From DATBGS01 sp036557885 (GTDB taxonomy: Bacteria > Chloroflexota > Ktedonobacteria > Ktedonobacterales > DATBGS01), in contig DATBGS010000137.1 in assembly GCA_036557885.1 (NCBI GenBank), positions 1 through 59,675 on the forward strand: a DNA stretch of 59,675 nt. The letters are read 5' to 3'. The notes under the pieces are model-generated. The model did not search any database. It was not told the origin of the DNA and was given only the letters and a program-made list of their open reading frames with translations. Position 1 is the stretch's first letter, and each line of letters opens with the position of its first letter. Shown here one piece after another: positions 35,563 to 46,600 of this stretch. The translations under genes were made by a program, and so were the position numbers.

Positions 35563-36234
35563 AAAAGTCTACTCCTTTTCTGCATCTAGTTTGCTGCCGC
35601 AGCCCACCTTGAGCTTGGTGAAACCGTTTCTTGGTCGCGCTGGAAGATGCTCCAAGGGCTGTCCTGTTTGTATCCCCGGCGCCCGCGCTTCTGCTCATCA
35701 GTTGCCAGGCAGAAGGTTCTCTCGTCTCATGATACCTTCTGGCATGCGTAATAGACTTCTGCATTTCAGGGAGACGCACCAGATGGTTTAGCGAGAGGGC
35801 GAGTCCTTTGCAGCAGAGGTTCTGCCCCCCTTCGCAAATGCGCTCGCTTGATTCTAGTGGCCCTGGTAGTGGATTGGCGCGCATCGGAGGACGGGGAGCA
35901 GGGAGAATAGGGTGTGGTGGCTACTGGAGTCATCCATCTATAAAAATAGCAAAACCATCTCGCGGAACCACCAGTGTTTTCATCCGATGATGAGTGATGA
36001 CAGCACAGGGGCACCTGAAGCAGATGCACACCCTCAAGCATGGAGGAAGTCGGCACCAGAAGCACCTGTTTGGCCTATGCAGAGGAGTAGCAGGATCGGA
36101 CAAAACCTGGGGTGGAGTTTTCGCTCATTACGGGATGAAACCTCCCAAAATTTTACCACTGGGTGATGTGCTTCAGCTCCACATGGACTTAGCAACGGAG
36201 GGAGTAATACCAGGGGGATTCCCGTTTTCAAGAT
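35563..36234. other. Spacer with no recognisable gene
   Basis: About 670 bases between the WXG100 gene and the RHS terminator. Open frames on both strands are short, rich in Arg/Ser/Cys, and lack ribosome sites. The promoter for the WXG100 gene should lie at its left end, but no clear -35/-10 pair is visible. Confidence 0.4.
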
Positions 36235-36273
36235 GATCGGCTGGCCTGCTCCGAAGGAACAGGCCAGCCGATC
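36235..36273 (-). terminator. Strong hairpin downstream of the RHS gene
   Basis: A perfect 14-bp stem (GATCGGCTGGCCTG and CAGGCCAGCCGATC) with an 11-nt loop that can pair further. It lies 28 bases beyond the RHS stop. There is no T tract on the minus side, but the stem is stable and the place fits a terminator. Confidence 0.6.
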
Positions 36274-36300
36274 AGTTAAGAACGCGCTAAGAGGACGATC

Positions 36301-39300
36301 TTAGTTAGTCGGAGCTGGCGCACAAACCCCAGCGTTTTGTCTGCACCACTCGCCAATGTTCATCTCCATTTGAGAATTATAATGTGCGAGAAGCGCATAT
36401 CCGTCCGATATCATGGTATGCCCCACAGCCACAGCGCCCTGGAGGACGGCGGAAAGGCCCAACCATGCTGCTGCTTTCAAAAGCAACCCAGGGATTCCGC
36501 CAGCGGCAGTTCCCACGAGACGCATGGCTCCACGAACGGCCCCTTTTAAAAGCTTCCAGCCTCCAATAGCTCTGTCTACGGCACGGACACCAGCTACCGC
36601 AGCCTGGAGCGCATTTATGGCTATCTCTATTGCTTCCACAACTGGCCTGATGCGTGGAAATAATTCTGCTACCAGACCCGCTACAGCCGCTACAGCTTCA
36701 CCAAAATCTAAAGCGTCAGTGGCTAGATGCTCAATGTTCATGTCATCTATGTCAAGCTTGATCTGGATGACAGCAGCGGTGCCGACAATAACAGCCCCTC
36801 CAATAATCAGACCGGCTATTCCAAAGAGTGTCCCGCTCAAGAAATCAGTTCTTGTCTGCTCTTGTTGACTCGCCCATGCCTGGCAAGCTTGACTTGCCCC
36901 TGGGCTACCTGGGACACATACTCTGCCAGGCTGCTGTGTAGTAGTGCTGCCACCACCTGTGCTGCCACCAGTATGACCGCCACCACCACCAGTACCGCCA
37001 CCACCACCAGTACCGCCACCAGTGCCACCACCAGTGCCACCACCAGTACCGCCACCGCCAGGGGCAGGGGCATGCCCACCATCATCACAACTACAGAACA
37101 TCATACCTGAGGGGTCGGTGTGAATGAGCGGGTTGTTGCCGACATAGACATAGGGGTGGAAATCCACCCCCAGCTTGGCAAGCCGCCCCAGGGGGTCATG
37201 CGAGAGGAAGCGCCCCAAAGTCGGGTCATATGCCCGCACGCTCATCCAATACAGGCCCGTTTCGCTGTCATAGCGCACGCCCTCAGCGCCATCATAGCGA
37301 TAGGGATTGCTCCACCCGCCTGGGAAGTTTTCGCTGCTGCTGATGAGGTTGCCAAAGGCGTCGTAGCTGTAACTGGCGACCACTGTCCCAGCGCTGTCGG
37401 TGAGGGCCACGACATCGCCATGCCCGTTGTACACATAGAAGTAGCGCGGCCCGCTGGTGGGGCTGCCTACCACGACGCTGCTGGGCATGCTGCCGGTATC
37501 ATAGGTGAAGGTCGCCAGCACCGTGCCGGACCCATCGGTCTGGTACGCCAGATGCCCCAGGGCATACACATCCTTGATCACGGTGGAAGTGGCTCCGCTG
37601 GTGACGGTCTTGCTGATGCGGTTGCCATCGGCGTCATAGCCGAAGGTAATAGCTGTCCCATCGGGCCTGGTTACACCTGTCAGCCGGTTGCTGGTATCAT
37701 AGCTGTAGCTGGTGATCTGATTGACTCCCACCGAGTCATAGGTCGCTTTGGTCAGACTTCCCTGGCTGTTGTAGGCGTAGGTGGTGATTTTGCCGTTAGG
37801 GTCTTTCTTGCTAGTCAGCATCGCGCCCGCGCTGTCGTAGGTATAGGTCGTCGTCCCCGCGCTCGTCACCATCGTGGCCCGGTTGCCCTGAGCATCATAG
37901 GTGAAACTCGTGGTCGTGCTGCCCTGCTGTATCTTGGTCAACTCGGTCAGGATGTCATAGGTATAGGTCGTGCTCGTCCCATCTGCGGTGATCTGTGATC
38001 GGTTGCCAAAGGCATCGTAGGTGTAGCCATAGCTGTGCAGCGTGGTGCCGCTGGCGCCGGTCTTGTCTACCAATTGGGTCATTCGGTTCAGGCCATCATA
38101 GCTCGCCGTAGCTTGGAGGGCATTGCTGGCTGTCATGGCCGTGACATTGCCGTTGATGTCGTAGGTATAGGTGCGCGTGCCATCGCTCATCGTCACCGGA
38201 CGGTCCAACTTGTCATAGGTCCAGGTATAGACCGTGCTGGTCCCGCCGGGGAAGTTGGTCAGTTCGGTGAGTTTGTTGCCGTTCGCGTCATAGCCTGTGG
38301 TGACGATGGTTTGCATCGTGCCGCCAGCGTCATCGCGCTCCTCGGAGATCACCCGCCCCAGCGCGTCATAGGCATCCCAGGTCGTGCCCGCGCCGGTGCC
38401 AGACGAGATCACCTGGCCCGCCGCGTCATAGGTCAGAGCCTGGACGCTGCCATCAGGCTGCGTCAGCGTAGTGACCCGCCCCAGCGCATCATAGAGAGCA
38501 GTGGAGATGGTGCCCGCCGGGTCTTTAAAGCTAAGACCGCGCCCATCCAGATCATAGGTGAAGGTGCTGGTTTGGGCTGAGGCGGTGGTCGCCTGCTCGG
38601 TCTTGGTCAGCACACGATTCAGCGTATCAAAGGTGGCCTGGCTCTCACTGACGATACCCGTGACCGCCGCGTTGGTGGTTTTGGCATCCAGCGTGTTGCC
38701 ATCAGCATCATAGGTGAAGGTGGTCACGTTTGATTTGCCCGCCGACCCGGAGGCTCCGGGCAGGGCAGGTGGCGCGGTCGAAGTCGCCAGACGACCCGCC
38801 CCATCATAGGTGTAGGTGGTCTTGCGCAAGACAGTGTTGTTGCTGTCGAGGAGGTCGGTTTCGGTGGTGAAACCAGCCACATCATAGACCGTCCTGGTAT
38901 TCTTGAGGACCGTCCCACCGCTGTCCTTTTGCGTCACCTGCACCGGGCGGCTCGCCAAATCGTAGATGGTGTTAGCGAGGTTGTTCTTCGCATCCTTGGC
39001 GGTGAGTACATTGCCCGCCGCGTCATAGGTGTTCGTCGCGACAATCACATTGGTCTGGATGTCGCTGGGGCCGCCTGAAACGTAGTCGGCAATCATCTGC
39101 ACGACCCGCCCATCGGCGTCGTAGACCGTTTTGGTCACAATCCCTAATGGGTTGGTCACCGTGAGCGATCTGCCCAGCGCGTCATAGGTGATCGTGGTCT
39201 GGACGTTGGTTTGCTGGTCAGGCTGCACACTGGCTTTGTAATTGGCGACTGTCTGAATCACATGGCCCAGGAGGTCGTACCCGTAGGTGGTCACGATACC

Positions 39301-42300
39301 CAGCGGGTCGGTGGTCGTCAGCGGCTCGCCCAGGAGGTCGTAGGTGATACTGGATTGGACGTTGGTATGATCGTTGGTTGGTCCACCACTCACAAAGTTG
39401 GCCGTCGTCGTCAACACATTCCCGTAGCTGTCATACGTGAGCCTGGTCACGATGCCCAGCGGGTCGGTGAGGGTGAGCACCTCGCCATAGGTGTCATAGG
39501 TGGCCGTTGTGGTGACATTGGTATCGCTGTTGTGTGCGCCCCCACTCACATAGTTCTGTACCACCTGAATCGCATTGCCGGTGATGGGGCTGTCATAGGT
39601 CATCCGGGTGACAATGCCACGCGGATCAGTGGCAGTCAGCACGTTGTTGGCGCTGTCATAGGTGGCGCTTGCCGTCAGGTTCAGATGCCCGCTGCCTGGG
39701 TCTATCACATGGGTAAGCATGTTGCCGCTGGCATCGTAGGTGGTGGTAGCGACATGCCCATCGGGGTCCGTCACCTGTGTGACGTTGCCGTTGGCATCGT
39801 ATTGATAGAGCGTGTTTCCGCCAACCGGATTGGTCAGCTTGGTGACCATCCCCATGCCATCCGTGCTGAGTTGATAGACGGTGGTGGCATAGGTGGCGGG
39901 CGAAATGCCCTGCAACTGCTGGACAGTCGTTTGAGGCGCTGCTCCATTGGCGCTGTAGCTAAACCCGGCGTCGTAGCCCAGCGGGTCCACTAACTGGACC
40001 AGGTGATTATTGGTATCGTAGGTCAGGGTCGTGGCAACATTGGTCTGGAAATCAGGCGTCGCGCCCGACTGATAGTTGAGCGTGATCTTGGTTAGCCGAT
40101 GGCTGCCATCGTAGTCGTAATGGGTGACCACGCCTGAAGGATCAGTGTAGTCCGTCAGGTTGCCTGAGCCATCGTAGGCGTAGTCAAAGGTGCGCGCACC
40201 AGGCGCGGCGATGTGCGTGATATGGCCGCTGGTGCTGGTGAGGACGAGCTGGCGCCCGGCAGCATCGGTCACACTGGTGGGATTCCCACTCGTATAGGCA
40301 AAAGTGAGCGCGTTGCCGTTGCGATCTACCACACTCGTCAGCAGGCCGGTGGTGCTGAAATTGGTCTTGCCCTGGTCCTTCGCTACGATGGTGAAGGTTC
40401 CATCCCCATTCTTGACCAACGTCAGATACAGTCCCAGAGGCGTGAGATAGCCTCCGCTGCCACTCGGCAAGAAGATGTGCACCCCACCAGCAGTATCTCG
40501 GTAGGTGACTGAGGTGTCGGCATTGACGGTCAGCCGCTCATCGAACTCGCTCGACCAGCCAGAGCCAAAGGAGCCAGAGAGCATCCCCAGGCTCTGCCAG
40601 GTGCGGGTGATAGAAAGATCGGGGCCTCGCCCAGAGATGTCCAGGTCAACGTGGCTGACCAGCGCATCTCCCGTCGCAGTATTGGCGCTGACGTTGGTTT
40701 GCCCATCGGGCAGCGTCCGCTTAGAAAACATCTCATAGGACATCAGCGCGGTGTTGGCAACCAAGACCTGCGTGCTGCCCCCAATCACCCCCGTGTTGCC
40801 CGCCGCGTCGGTCACTTTGGCGGTCAGGGTATGCGCTCCTTGGGAGAGATTGGTCGTATCCCACAGGAAGGTTGGCGTGGCAGTGCCACTGACGGGTGTG
40901 CCTGCCTGCACTCCATCCACATAGAGCACGGCGCTGCTCACGCCAGAGAAACTGCCATCCGAGGCAGCGGGATCGGTGCCCGTCACGGTGACGGTGACGA
41001 CACCGCGTACCTCGTGGTTGTTCCCAGGGGAGATGCCCGTCACGCTGGGTGGCGTGGTGTCATAGATGATCTGGGATGACCCGGAGAAGGTGTTCCCGGC
41101 ATTATCCGTATACTTAAACCAGACCGTTTTCCGGCCATCGCCGGAGGAGAGCGTCCAGGAGGGGCCGTGCGTCGAATAGACACACCAGGTGCCGCTGGCT
41201 GGCGCCGGACAGGTATAGGTGGTGCCATCGCCAGAGAAGCTCATGCCCCACAGCCCATAGCCCGTGCCGCTGCTGGCCTTGGAGGTCATGTTGACATTGG
41301 CGATGCTGTAGCTGTGCAGATTTGCCCCATTGTCCCCATACGCGAAGAAATTCAGACCTGGGTTGGTCATATACAAGCCCGCGAGGGCGACACTGGGCGT
41401 CGTCGGGCGTGCCTGTCCCACCGGCCAGATGTAGATTTCGCCCACATTGGGGAGTGGAAAGACGACCTGTCCATAGTACCAGGTGTTGGTGCTGATGGGC
41501 ACATTGATACTCGTTGTGGTATACGCCCCCGCGCTGGTGGAATATTCCAGGGTTGTGAAGGCGGTGCTCGACAATCGTGCCCACAACGTAAAGCGGGTGA
41601 GTGCATTATCGTTACTGAGCACCCCAAAGTGGAAATCTTGGACTGCGTTGGTTTTGAAAGCCGCTGTGAAGGTCGGCCAGTTGTTGATATTCTCAGGATG
41701 GGTAAAGTACGTTTGTGCCCAACACTGTGTCGCGCCGCAGCTTGACGTATCGGCAATTAATTGAGTATGCGTCGCATCGACGCCGTTAGCTGCTGCCGGA
41801 TACCCATTGGTGCCCACGCCATTGATCGTGGTCCAATTGCTGCTCCACTCATTGTTTGCCCCAGGGTCAGAACCCGCGGGCGTGAGGGCCACCGTGCTTT
41901 GGTTGGTTGAGGATACGCCTCCATTGAAGAGGAGCGACCCGGTTGGCGCGGTCGTATCCTGGACATAGTTGATCGTGAGTGTTGGGCGATGGGTGGTATC
42001 GGTGTTGTCGTCCGAGAAGAACGCCTCCTGCGCTTTGCTCTCATCGGCATATTGCAACCGGATACCATTGAGTGTCCAGCCCGCCTCCCACCAGAGATAG
42101 GCGTATTGGGTCACATTAAAGTGCACCCAGGTCCACATATTCGCCGCAGTCTTGCTGGTCACATTCCCCCAGACGCTGGTGGGGTGATTGTTCCAATCGA
42201 GCGTTGTGGAATTCCAGGCGCTGGTGATCATACTGGCATTGATCGTCACGCCCCCACCAGTGCGGGCTGAGCTTTGATAGATTGCCAGATCAGCAGAGGT

Positions 42301-43494
42301 CACACGCACCTTAGCAGGCGCGGGATTGATCGGGAACTTGAGATAGGCGCGGCTTTTGCCATTGCCCACCAAGCCACTTACCACATCGGCATTGCCAATA
42401 CGGAGCGCATTCAGATCATAGAACAGGGTCGTGGGATGGCCGCTTTCATCAATCGTATCAGCATAGATATTTCCGCTCGTGGTATTGGTGTGTGGGTCGC
42501 CTGCCCGCCAGGTCGGGTCAATCGCCACCGGGAACTGGCGGTGCGCGTCTTTGAGCCACACCTGATCGGGTGTGAGGGTGAGATGGAAATCGGGGGCTGA
42601 TCCTGAAAGGGTGAGCTTTATGGCCTGGGAGAGCGCCCCGGTGGGGGTCATTTGCCCCTGGGCATCGGCCTCGTACATCAGGATATTCCCGATAGTCAGG
42701 AGAACCTGGCCCTTCGCATCCAGGAAGCGCACGTTGCCTAGCTCGTCCTGCTGGGCGGTGGCGCCAGGCAGATGATAGGTAAAGGTGTAACTGGCTGGTC
42801 CTGAGGCATCATGCAGCAGCAGCAGTTCCTCCAGGCTGAGCGTGCCAAGCAGATACTGGAGGTCTACCCCAGGAAAAATACCTGCATAAAGCGCTTGATT
42901 TTTGTTCAGTTTAACCGGAACAGTGGCGGCTCCATCCAACGTTTCCTGAACTGTCACGCTGGGGAACTGGGCGTAGACGAGATTTGGTCCGCCAGCCGCT
43001 GGAGCAAAGTGGACCTGCCAGGCATTCGCGCGATTGCTGTAGCCATAGCCAGCTACCGATGTATCGCTTGCCAGGGTATTGTCTATAGTTTGCCAATTCC
43101 CCTGGGCATCCTGGTAGTGGATGGGAAACGGGTAGCTCTTGAGCGTCCAGGTGCCATCTGCGTTGAGGAACGTTTCCGAGGCGGCGGTGCGCAGATCAGG
43201 CTGCTCACCAGGACTCCTCCCTACGGGAAGAAGCGGCGCCGCGGAAGACGCTGGGCCATAGAAGTGAGTGCTTGCGCTCCCTTGCGGCGCGTACCAGGTA
43301 CCAGCAGGATACTGCTGGGCAGCGAGATCAGGGATAAAACGATTGCCACTGACCTGCGGCCCGCCGGACGAGCCGACGGGGCGTGCTCGTGTCGCGGCGA
43401 CCAGGGGTGGGCCGACCAGCACGCTGCCGGTCAGCATGACGAGCACGACGACCAGTTCAAGCGTGAAGGTGAGCGTACGACGAGAACGAGGCAT
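36301..43494 (-). CDS. Giant secreted RHS/YD-repeat protein with variable C-terminal tip
   Basis: A 2397-residue exported protein. Residues 1-35 are a signal sequence (RRTLTFTLELVVVLVMLTGS). A DNRLRE-like adhesion domain lies near 330-490, beta-sandwich and Ig-like regions to about 900, then many YD repeats (YDANGNVTQVTDPDG type) to about 2060. The RHS core signature GRFLSHDPLG is near residue 2092 and the shell-closing YVYVGNNPLIHTDPSG follows. After a Gly/Thr linker (about 2140-2180) comes a unique tip with a long hydrophobic segment (LFGIAGLIIGGAVIVGTAAV) and helices to the end. RHS shells usually enclose such tips as toxins. AAGGAGCT precedes the ATG. Divergent from the STAND gene. Confidence 0.9.
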   Translation of the reverse strand: MPRSRRTLTFTLELVVVLVMLTGSVLVGPPLVAATRARPVGSSGGPQVSGNRFIPDLAAQQYPAGTWYAPQGSASTHFYGPASSAAPLLPVGRSPGEQPDLRTAASETFLNADGTWTLKSYPFPIHYQDAQGNWQTIDNTLASDTSVAGYGYSNRANAWQVHFAPAAGGPNLVYAQFPSVTVQETLDGAATVPVKLNKNQALYAGIFPGVDLQYLLGTLSLEELLLLHDASGPASYTFTYHLPGATAQQDELGNVRFLDAKGQVLLTIGNILMYEADAQGQMTPTGALSQAIKLTLSGSAPDFHLTLTPDQVWLKDAHRQFPVAIDPTWRAGDPHTNTTSGNIYADTIDESGHPTTLFYDLNALRIGNADVVSGLVGNGKSRAYLKFPINPAPAKVRVTSADLAIYQSSARTGGGVTINASMITSAWNSTTLDWNNHPTSVWGNVTSKTAANMWTWVHFNVTQYAYLWWEAGWTLNGIRLQYADESKAQEAFFSDDNTDTTHRPTLTINYVQDTTAPTGSLLFNGGVSSTNQSTVALTPAGSDPGANNEWSSNWTTINGVGTNGYPAAANGVDATHTQLIADTSSCGATQCWAQTYFTHPENINNWPTFTAAFKTNAVQDFHFGVLSNDNALTRFTLWARLSSTAFTTLEYSTSAGAYTTTSINVPISTNTWYYGQVVFPLPNVGEIYIWPVGQARPTTPSVALAGLYMTNPGLNFFAYGDNGANLHSYSIANVNMTSKASSGTGYGLWGMSFSGDGTTYTCPAPASGTWCVYSTHGPSWTLSSGDGRKTVWFKYTDNAGNTFSGSSQIIYDTTPPSVTGISPGNNHEVRGVVTVTVTGTDPAASDGSFSGVSSAVLYVDGVQAGTPVSGTATPTFLWDTTNLSQGAHTLTAKVTDAAGNTGVIGGSTQVLVANTALMSYEMFSKRTLPDGQTNVSANTATGDALVSHVDLDISGRGPDLSITRTWQSLGMLSGSFGSGWSSEFDERLTVNADTSVTYRDTAGGVHIFLPSGSGGYLTPLGLYLTLVKNGDGTFTIVAKDQGKTNFSTTGLLTSVVDRNGNALTFAYTSGNPTSVTDAAGRQLVLTSTSGHITHIAAPGARTFDYAYDGSGNLTDYTDPSGVVTHYDYDGSHRLTKITLNYQSGATPDFQTNVATTLTYDTNNHLVQLVDPLGYDAGFSYSANGAAPQTTVQQLQGISPATYATTVYQLSTDGMGMVTKLTNPVGGNTLYQYDANGNVTQVTDPDGHVATTTYDASGNMLTHVIDPGSGHLNLTASATYDSANNVLTATDPRGIVTRMTYDSPITGNAIQVVQNYVSGGAHNSDTNVTTTATYDTYGEVLTLTDPLGIVTRLTYDSYGNVLTTTANFVSGGPTNDHTNVQSSITYDLLGEPLTTTDPLGIVTTYGYDLLGHVIQTVANYKASVQPDQQTNVQTTITYDALGRSLTVTNPLGIVTKTVYDADGRVVQMIADYVSGGPSDIQTNVIVATNTYDAAGNVLTAKDAKNNLANTIYDLASRPVQVTQKDSGGTVLKNTRTVYDVAGFTTETDLLDSNNTVLRKTTYTYDGAGRLATSTAPPALPGASGSAGKSNVTTFTYDADGNTLDAKTTNAAVTGIVSESQATFDTLNRVLTKTEQATTASAQTSTFTYDLDGRGLSFKDPAGTISTALYDALGRVTTLTQPDGSVQALTYDAAGQVISSGTGAGTTWDAYDALGRVISEERDDAGGTMQTIVTTGYDANGNKLTELTNFPGGTSTVYTWTYDKLDRPVTMSDGTRTYTYDINGNVTAMTASNALQATASYDGLNRMTQLVDKTGASGTTLHSYGYTYDAFGNRSQITADGTSTTYTYDILTELTKIQQGSTTTSFTYDAQGNRATMVTSAGTTTYTYDSAGAMLTSKKDPNGKITTYAYNSQGSLTKATYDSVGVNQITSYSYDTSNRLTGVTRPDGTAITFGYDADGNRISKTVTSGATSTVIKDVYALGHLAYQTDGSGTVLATFTYDTGSMPSSVVVGSPTSGPRYFYVYNGHGDVVALTDSAGTVVASYSYDAFGNLISSSENFPGGWSNPYRYDGAEGVRYDSETGLYWMSVRAYDPTLGRFLSHDPLGRLAKLGVDFHPYVYVGNNPLIHTDPSGMMFCSCDDGGHAPAPGGGGTGGGTGGGTGGGTGGGGGTGGGGGHTGGSTGGGSTTTQQPGRVCVPGSPGASQACQAWASQQEQTRTDFLSGTLFGIAGLIIGGAVIVGTAAVIQIKLDIDDMNIEHLATDALDFGEAVAAVAGLVAELFPRIRPVVEAIEIAINALQAAVAGVRAVDRAIGGWKLLKGAVRGAMRLVGTAAGGIPGLLLKAAAWLGLSAVLQGAVAVGHTMISDGYALLAHYNSQMEMNIGEWCRQNAGVCAPAPTN
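36950..37066 (-). repeat. Gly/Thr-rich tandem repeat in the RHS gene
   Basis: Short repeats built on CCACCACCAGT and CCGCCACC encode runs of GGGTGGGTGGG in the linker between the RHS core and the tip. They are prone to slippage and are a natural recombination point for exchanging the tip. Confidence 0.8.
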
Positions 43495-43556
43495 GCGAGA
43501 AGCTCCTTCCTAACACTTCAGACTTTCGAGAGCACGAAAGGGGGCATGCTGACAAG

Positions 43557-43585
43557 TTGCTGCCTCCTTGGGTAAATGCTAGAAT
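43557..43585 (+). promoter_or_regulatory. Promoter of the STAND gene
   Basis: TTGCTG (43557-43562) and TAGAAT (43580-43585) with an ideal 17-nt spacer, in the 152-base divergent gap between the RHS and STAND genes. It would give a leader of about 55 bases. Confidence 0.5.
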
Positions 43586-43646
43586 AGGGTCCACACAACG
43601 CTGCTGTGTTTTTCAGCCGCTGGTACTTTCGGAAGGATCTTTCGCC

Positions 43647-46600
43647 ATGATTGACCTGCGCGCCACCTCCTTTGGGGATATGCTCAAAACCGCTCGACGA
43701 CGGCAGCGGTTCACCCAGGGCCAACTCGCTGCGCGTGTGGGGGTGCACCTTAATACGCTCGGAGCCTGGGAACGTGGTGATTATTTGCCCACAACACGGG
43801 GCCTGGTTCTGGAGCTGGCTCAGCACTTACGACTTGGGGAGATGGACACCCGCCAGCTCTTGGAAGCGAGTTTGACGGGGCTTTCGCCGCACTGGACCGT
43901 CCCCTATCCACGCAATCCGTTCTTTACCGGACGCGAAGACCTTCTGGAGCGACTGCACGCGCTCCTCTCTCCCAAACAGTCGGGTGTACTCCCCCGGTCT
44001 TACGCCCTCTCAGGGTTGGGGGGCCTCGGCAAAACCCAACTGGCCCTTGAATATGCGTATCGGCACGCGCTGGACTACAGCGCCGTCTTCTGGCTGGCGG
44101 CAGAGACGCCAGACACCCTGCTGGCGAGCCTGCAACGGATCGCTGAGGCGCTTACCCTTCGAGAGTGGCAGGACGCCGAGCAACGGATGGTCGTCCTGAC
44201 TGTCCAGCACTGGCTCAACACTCATCGCGGGTGGTTGTTGATTGGCGATAACGTGGAAGATGTTGATCTGCTTCAATCGGTGCTCCCGTCCACGCGCCAG
44301 GGGGCGATCTTACTCACCACCCACAGCCAGGCGCTCTCGACTCTGGCTGAGGTGCTGGAAGTGCCACCTATGAGCCGCGAGGAGGGGGCCGCCCTGCTGC
44401 TGCGTCGCGCCAAACACCTGCGTGTCCTGCCCACCCAGGATCGCCACCCGATTCTTGTTCAGGCCACGCCCGCCGACAGAGCGCTGGCGACAGATCTGGT
44501 AACAGCCCTCGATGGCCTGCCCTTAGCTCTTGATCAAGCTGGAGCGTATCTGGAGGAAACGGGCTGTAGTATCGCGGATTATCTCCAGCGCTACGCGCAG
44601 AACCGCGTACCGCTTCTGGCGCGACGAGGCGCTGCTGCGGGAGCACACCCTACTTCAGTGGCGGCTACCCTGCTGCTGGCGGTGGAGCAAGTCCAGCAGG
44701 TCCATCGAGCAGCGAAAGACCTGTTGTGGCTCTGCTCCTTCCTCCATTCCGAGGCGATCCCGGAAGAACTGTTGAGCATAGGCGCGCCTCACCTGGGGCC
44801 GGTACTCTCCCCTGTAGTAAGCGACTCCCTGGAGTTTGATCTCCTTCTGGCGGCACTGCGCCGCTTTTCGCTGGTGACGCGCTATCCAGAAACCCATACC
44901 CTCGCGCTCCATCGCCTGGTTCAGATGGTGCTGCGCGATCAGATGGACCCCGCCACGACGCGCCTGTGGAGCGAGCGGGCAATCCGGGCGGTCAATGCCG
45001 CGTTCCCTCCCGTCGAGTTTGCTACCTGGGCACAGGCTGAGCGCTGCCTGCCCCATGCTCTGGCATGCCTGGCCTTGCTTGAGCGCAGGGGAAACGCGCC
45101 TCCAGAAACCATCGAACTCCTCTACAAGACGGGCAGCTATTTGCTCGCGCGTGGGCGCTATCGGGAGGCTGAGTCGCTGTTGGTACAGGCAGTGACTCTC
45201 GCGGAAGCCCAATACGGGGCGGAGCAGGCGGCAATGGTGCCGTTGCTGGTACAGCTTGGGATGCTCAGGAGGCATCAGGCGCGCTACGATCAGGCGGCAG
45301 CGCTGTTGCACCGCGCGCTCTCGCTGGGCGAGCAGCACCTGGGGCCGAACCATCCCCAGATAGCTAAAACGCTGGGCGAGTTGGCTGAACTGTATTGGCT
45401 CCAGGGGAACTATACCCTGGCCGCGCAGTTTGGACAACGGGCGCTTGCCCTCGTGGAGCAGCAACGAGGACCAGAGCATCCAGAGACTGCCGCCGCCTTG
45501 AACAGCCTGGCAACCTTCCGGAATGAGCAAGGCAGATATGCCGAGGCTGAGGTGTTATGCAGGCGCGCCTTAGACATTTTTGAGCGGCAGTTGGGACCAA
45601 CCCATCCCCAGACCGCTGAAACGCTCGACAACCTGGCGCATGTTGCGCTTGATCGGGGGAATGTAGAGCAGGCAGCACCAATATTTCAGCAGGTGTTGAC
45701 GCTGCGCGAGCAGCTTCTGGGGCCAGAGCACCCACTGACGGCGCGCTCACTCAACAATCTGGCACTTGCTTACTACAAGCAAGCTCACTACAACAAGGCA
45801 TTGACGATGTTATTGCGGGCCCTGGAGATAAGCGAGCAGCAGCTTGGGCCGGATCACCCTGAGACGGCTCTTTGCCTGCATAATCTGGCGACGGTCTACC
45901 GGGTGCAAGAGCGCTTTGCCGAGGCGTTGCCCTTGTACACGCGGGCGCTGGCGGTTGACGAGCGGCTTCTGGGGCCCAATCATCCCATGTTGGCTTTCCC
46001 TCTCAATCAGTTAGCCTTGCTCTACTGTGCCACCGAGGAATACGAGCAGGCTGAGGTAAATGGGGAACGGGCGCTGCGCCTGAGAAGAACACAACTTGGC
46101 GCTGACCATCCTTTGACTGCGATCAGTCTGGCTACTCTGGCGACCATCTATCGCGCCCAGGGCAAAGAGGCTGAGGCGCTCATGCTCTCCCAGCAAGCTC
46201 TGGCGATTTATGAACGCTCTCTAGGTCCAGACCACCCCAGCACCCTTCAGGTTCGCAAAGATGCTGATGGAGGAGAACACGCCACCTGCTCCCCATCAGT
46301 ATGTTCGGTTCTCGACAGCAGTGAGCGTGTGGAACAGGTGCGTTCGGTTCTCAATAGCAGCGAGCATCAGGAGCAGGTGCGTTCGGTTCTCGATAGCGAC
46401 GCGAATAGATGCACAGAACCCGCTCCGACCCAGGAATCCTCCCTGGTGACAGCTTTTGCTGGCGTACCGGATCGGCGCTCGGCCCAGGGGCAGCGACACC
46501 CCTTGCCTGCGGTGCTAATGCTGCTCACGGCAGCGCTCCTCTCTGACGCGAAGACGCTGCGTGGCGTGGCCCGCTGGGGACGCAGCCAGCCGCCGGAGGT

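Noticed and set aside
36950..37066. Repeat array resembling a CRISPR
   Set aside because: The units are short, without unique spacers, and encode the Gly/Thr linker of the RHS protein. No cas gene is present.
37120..39993. Long plus-strand open frames opposite the RHS gene
   Set aside because: They are antisense shadows of the YD-repeat coding region; translations are Gly/Ala/Val-rich with no family match and no ribosome sites.
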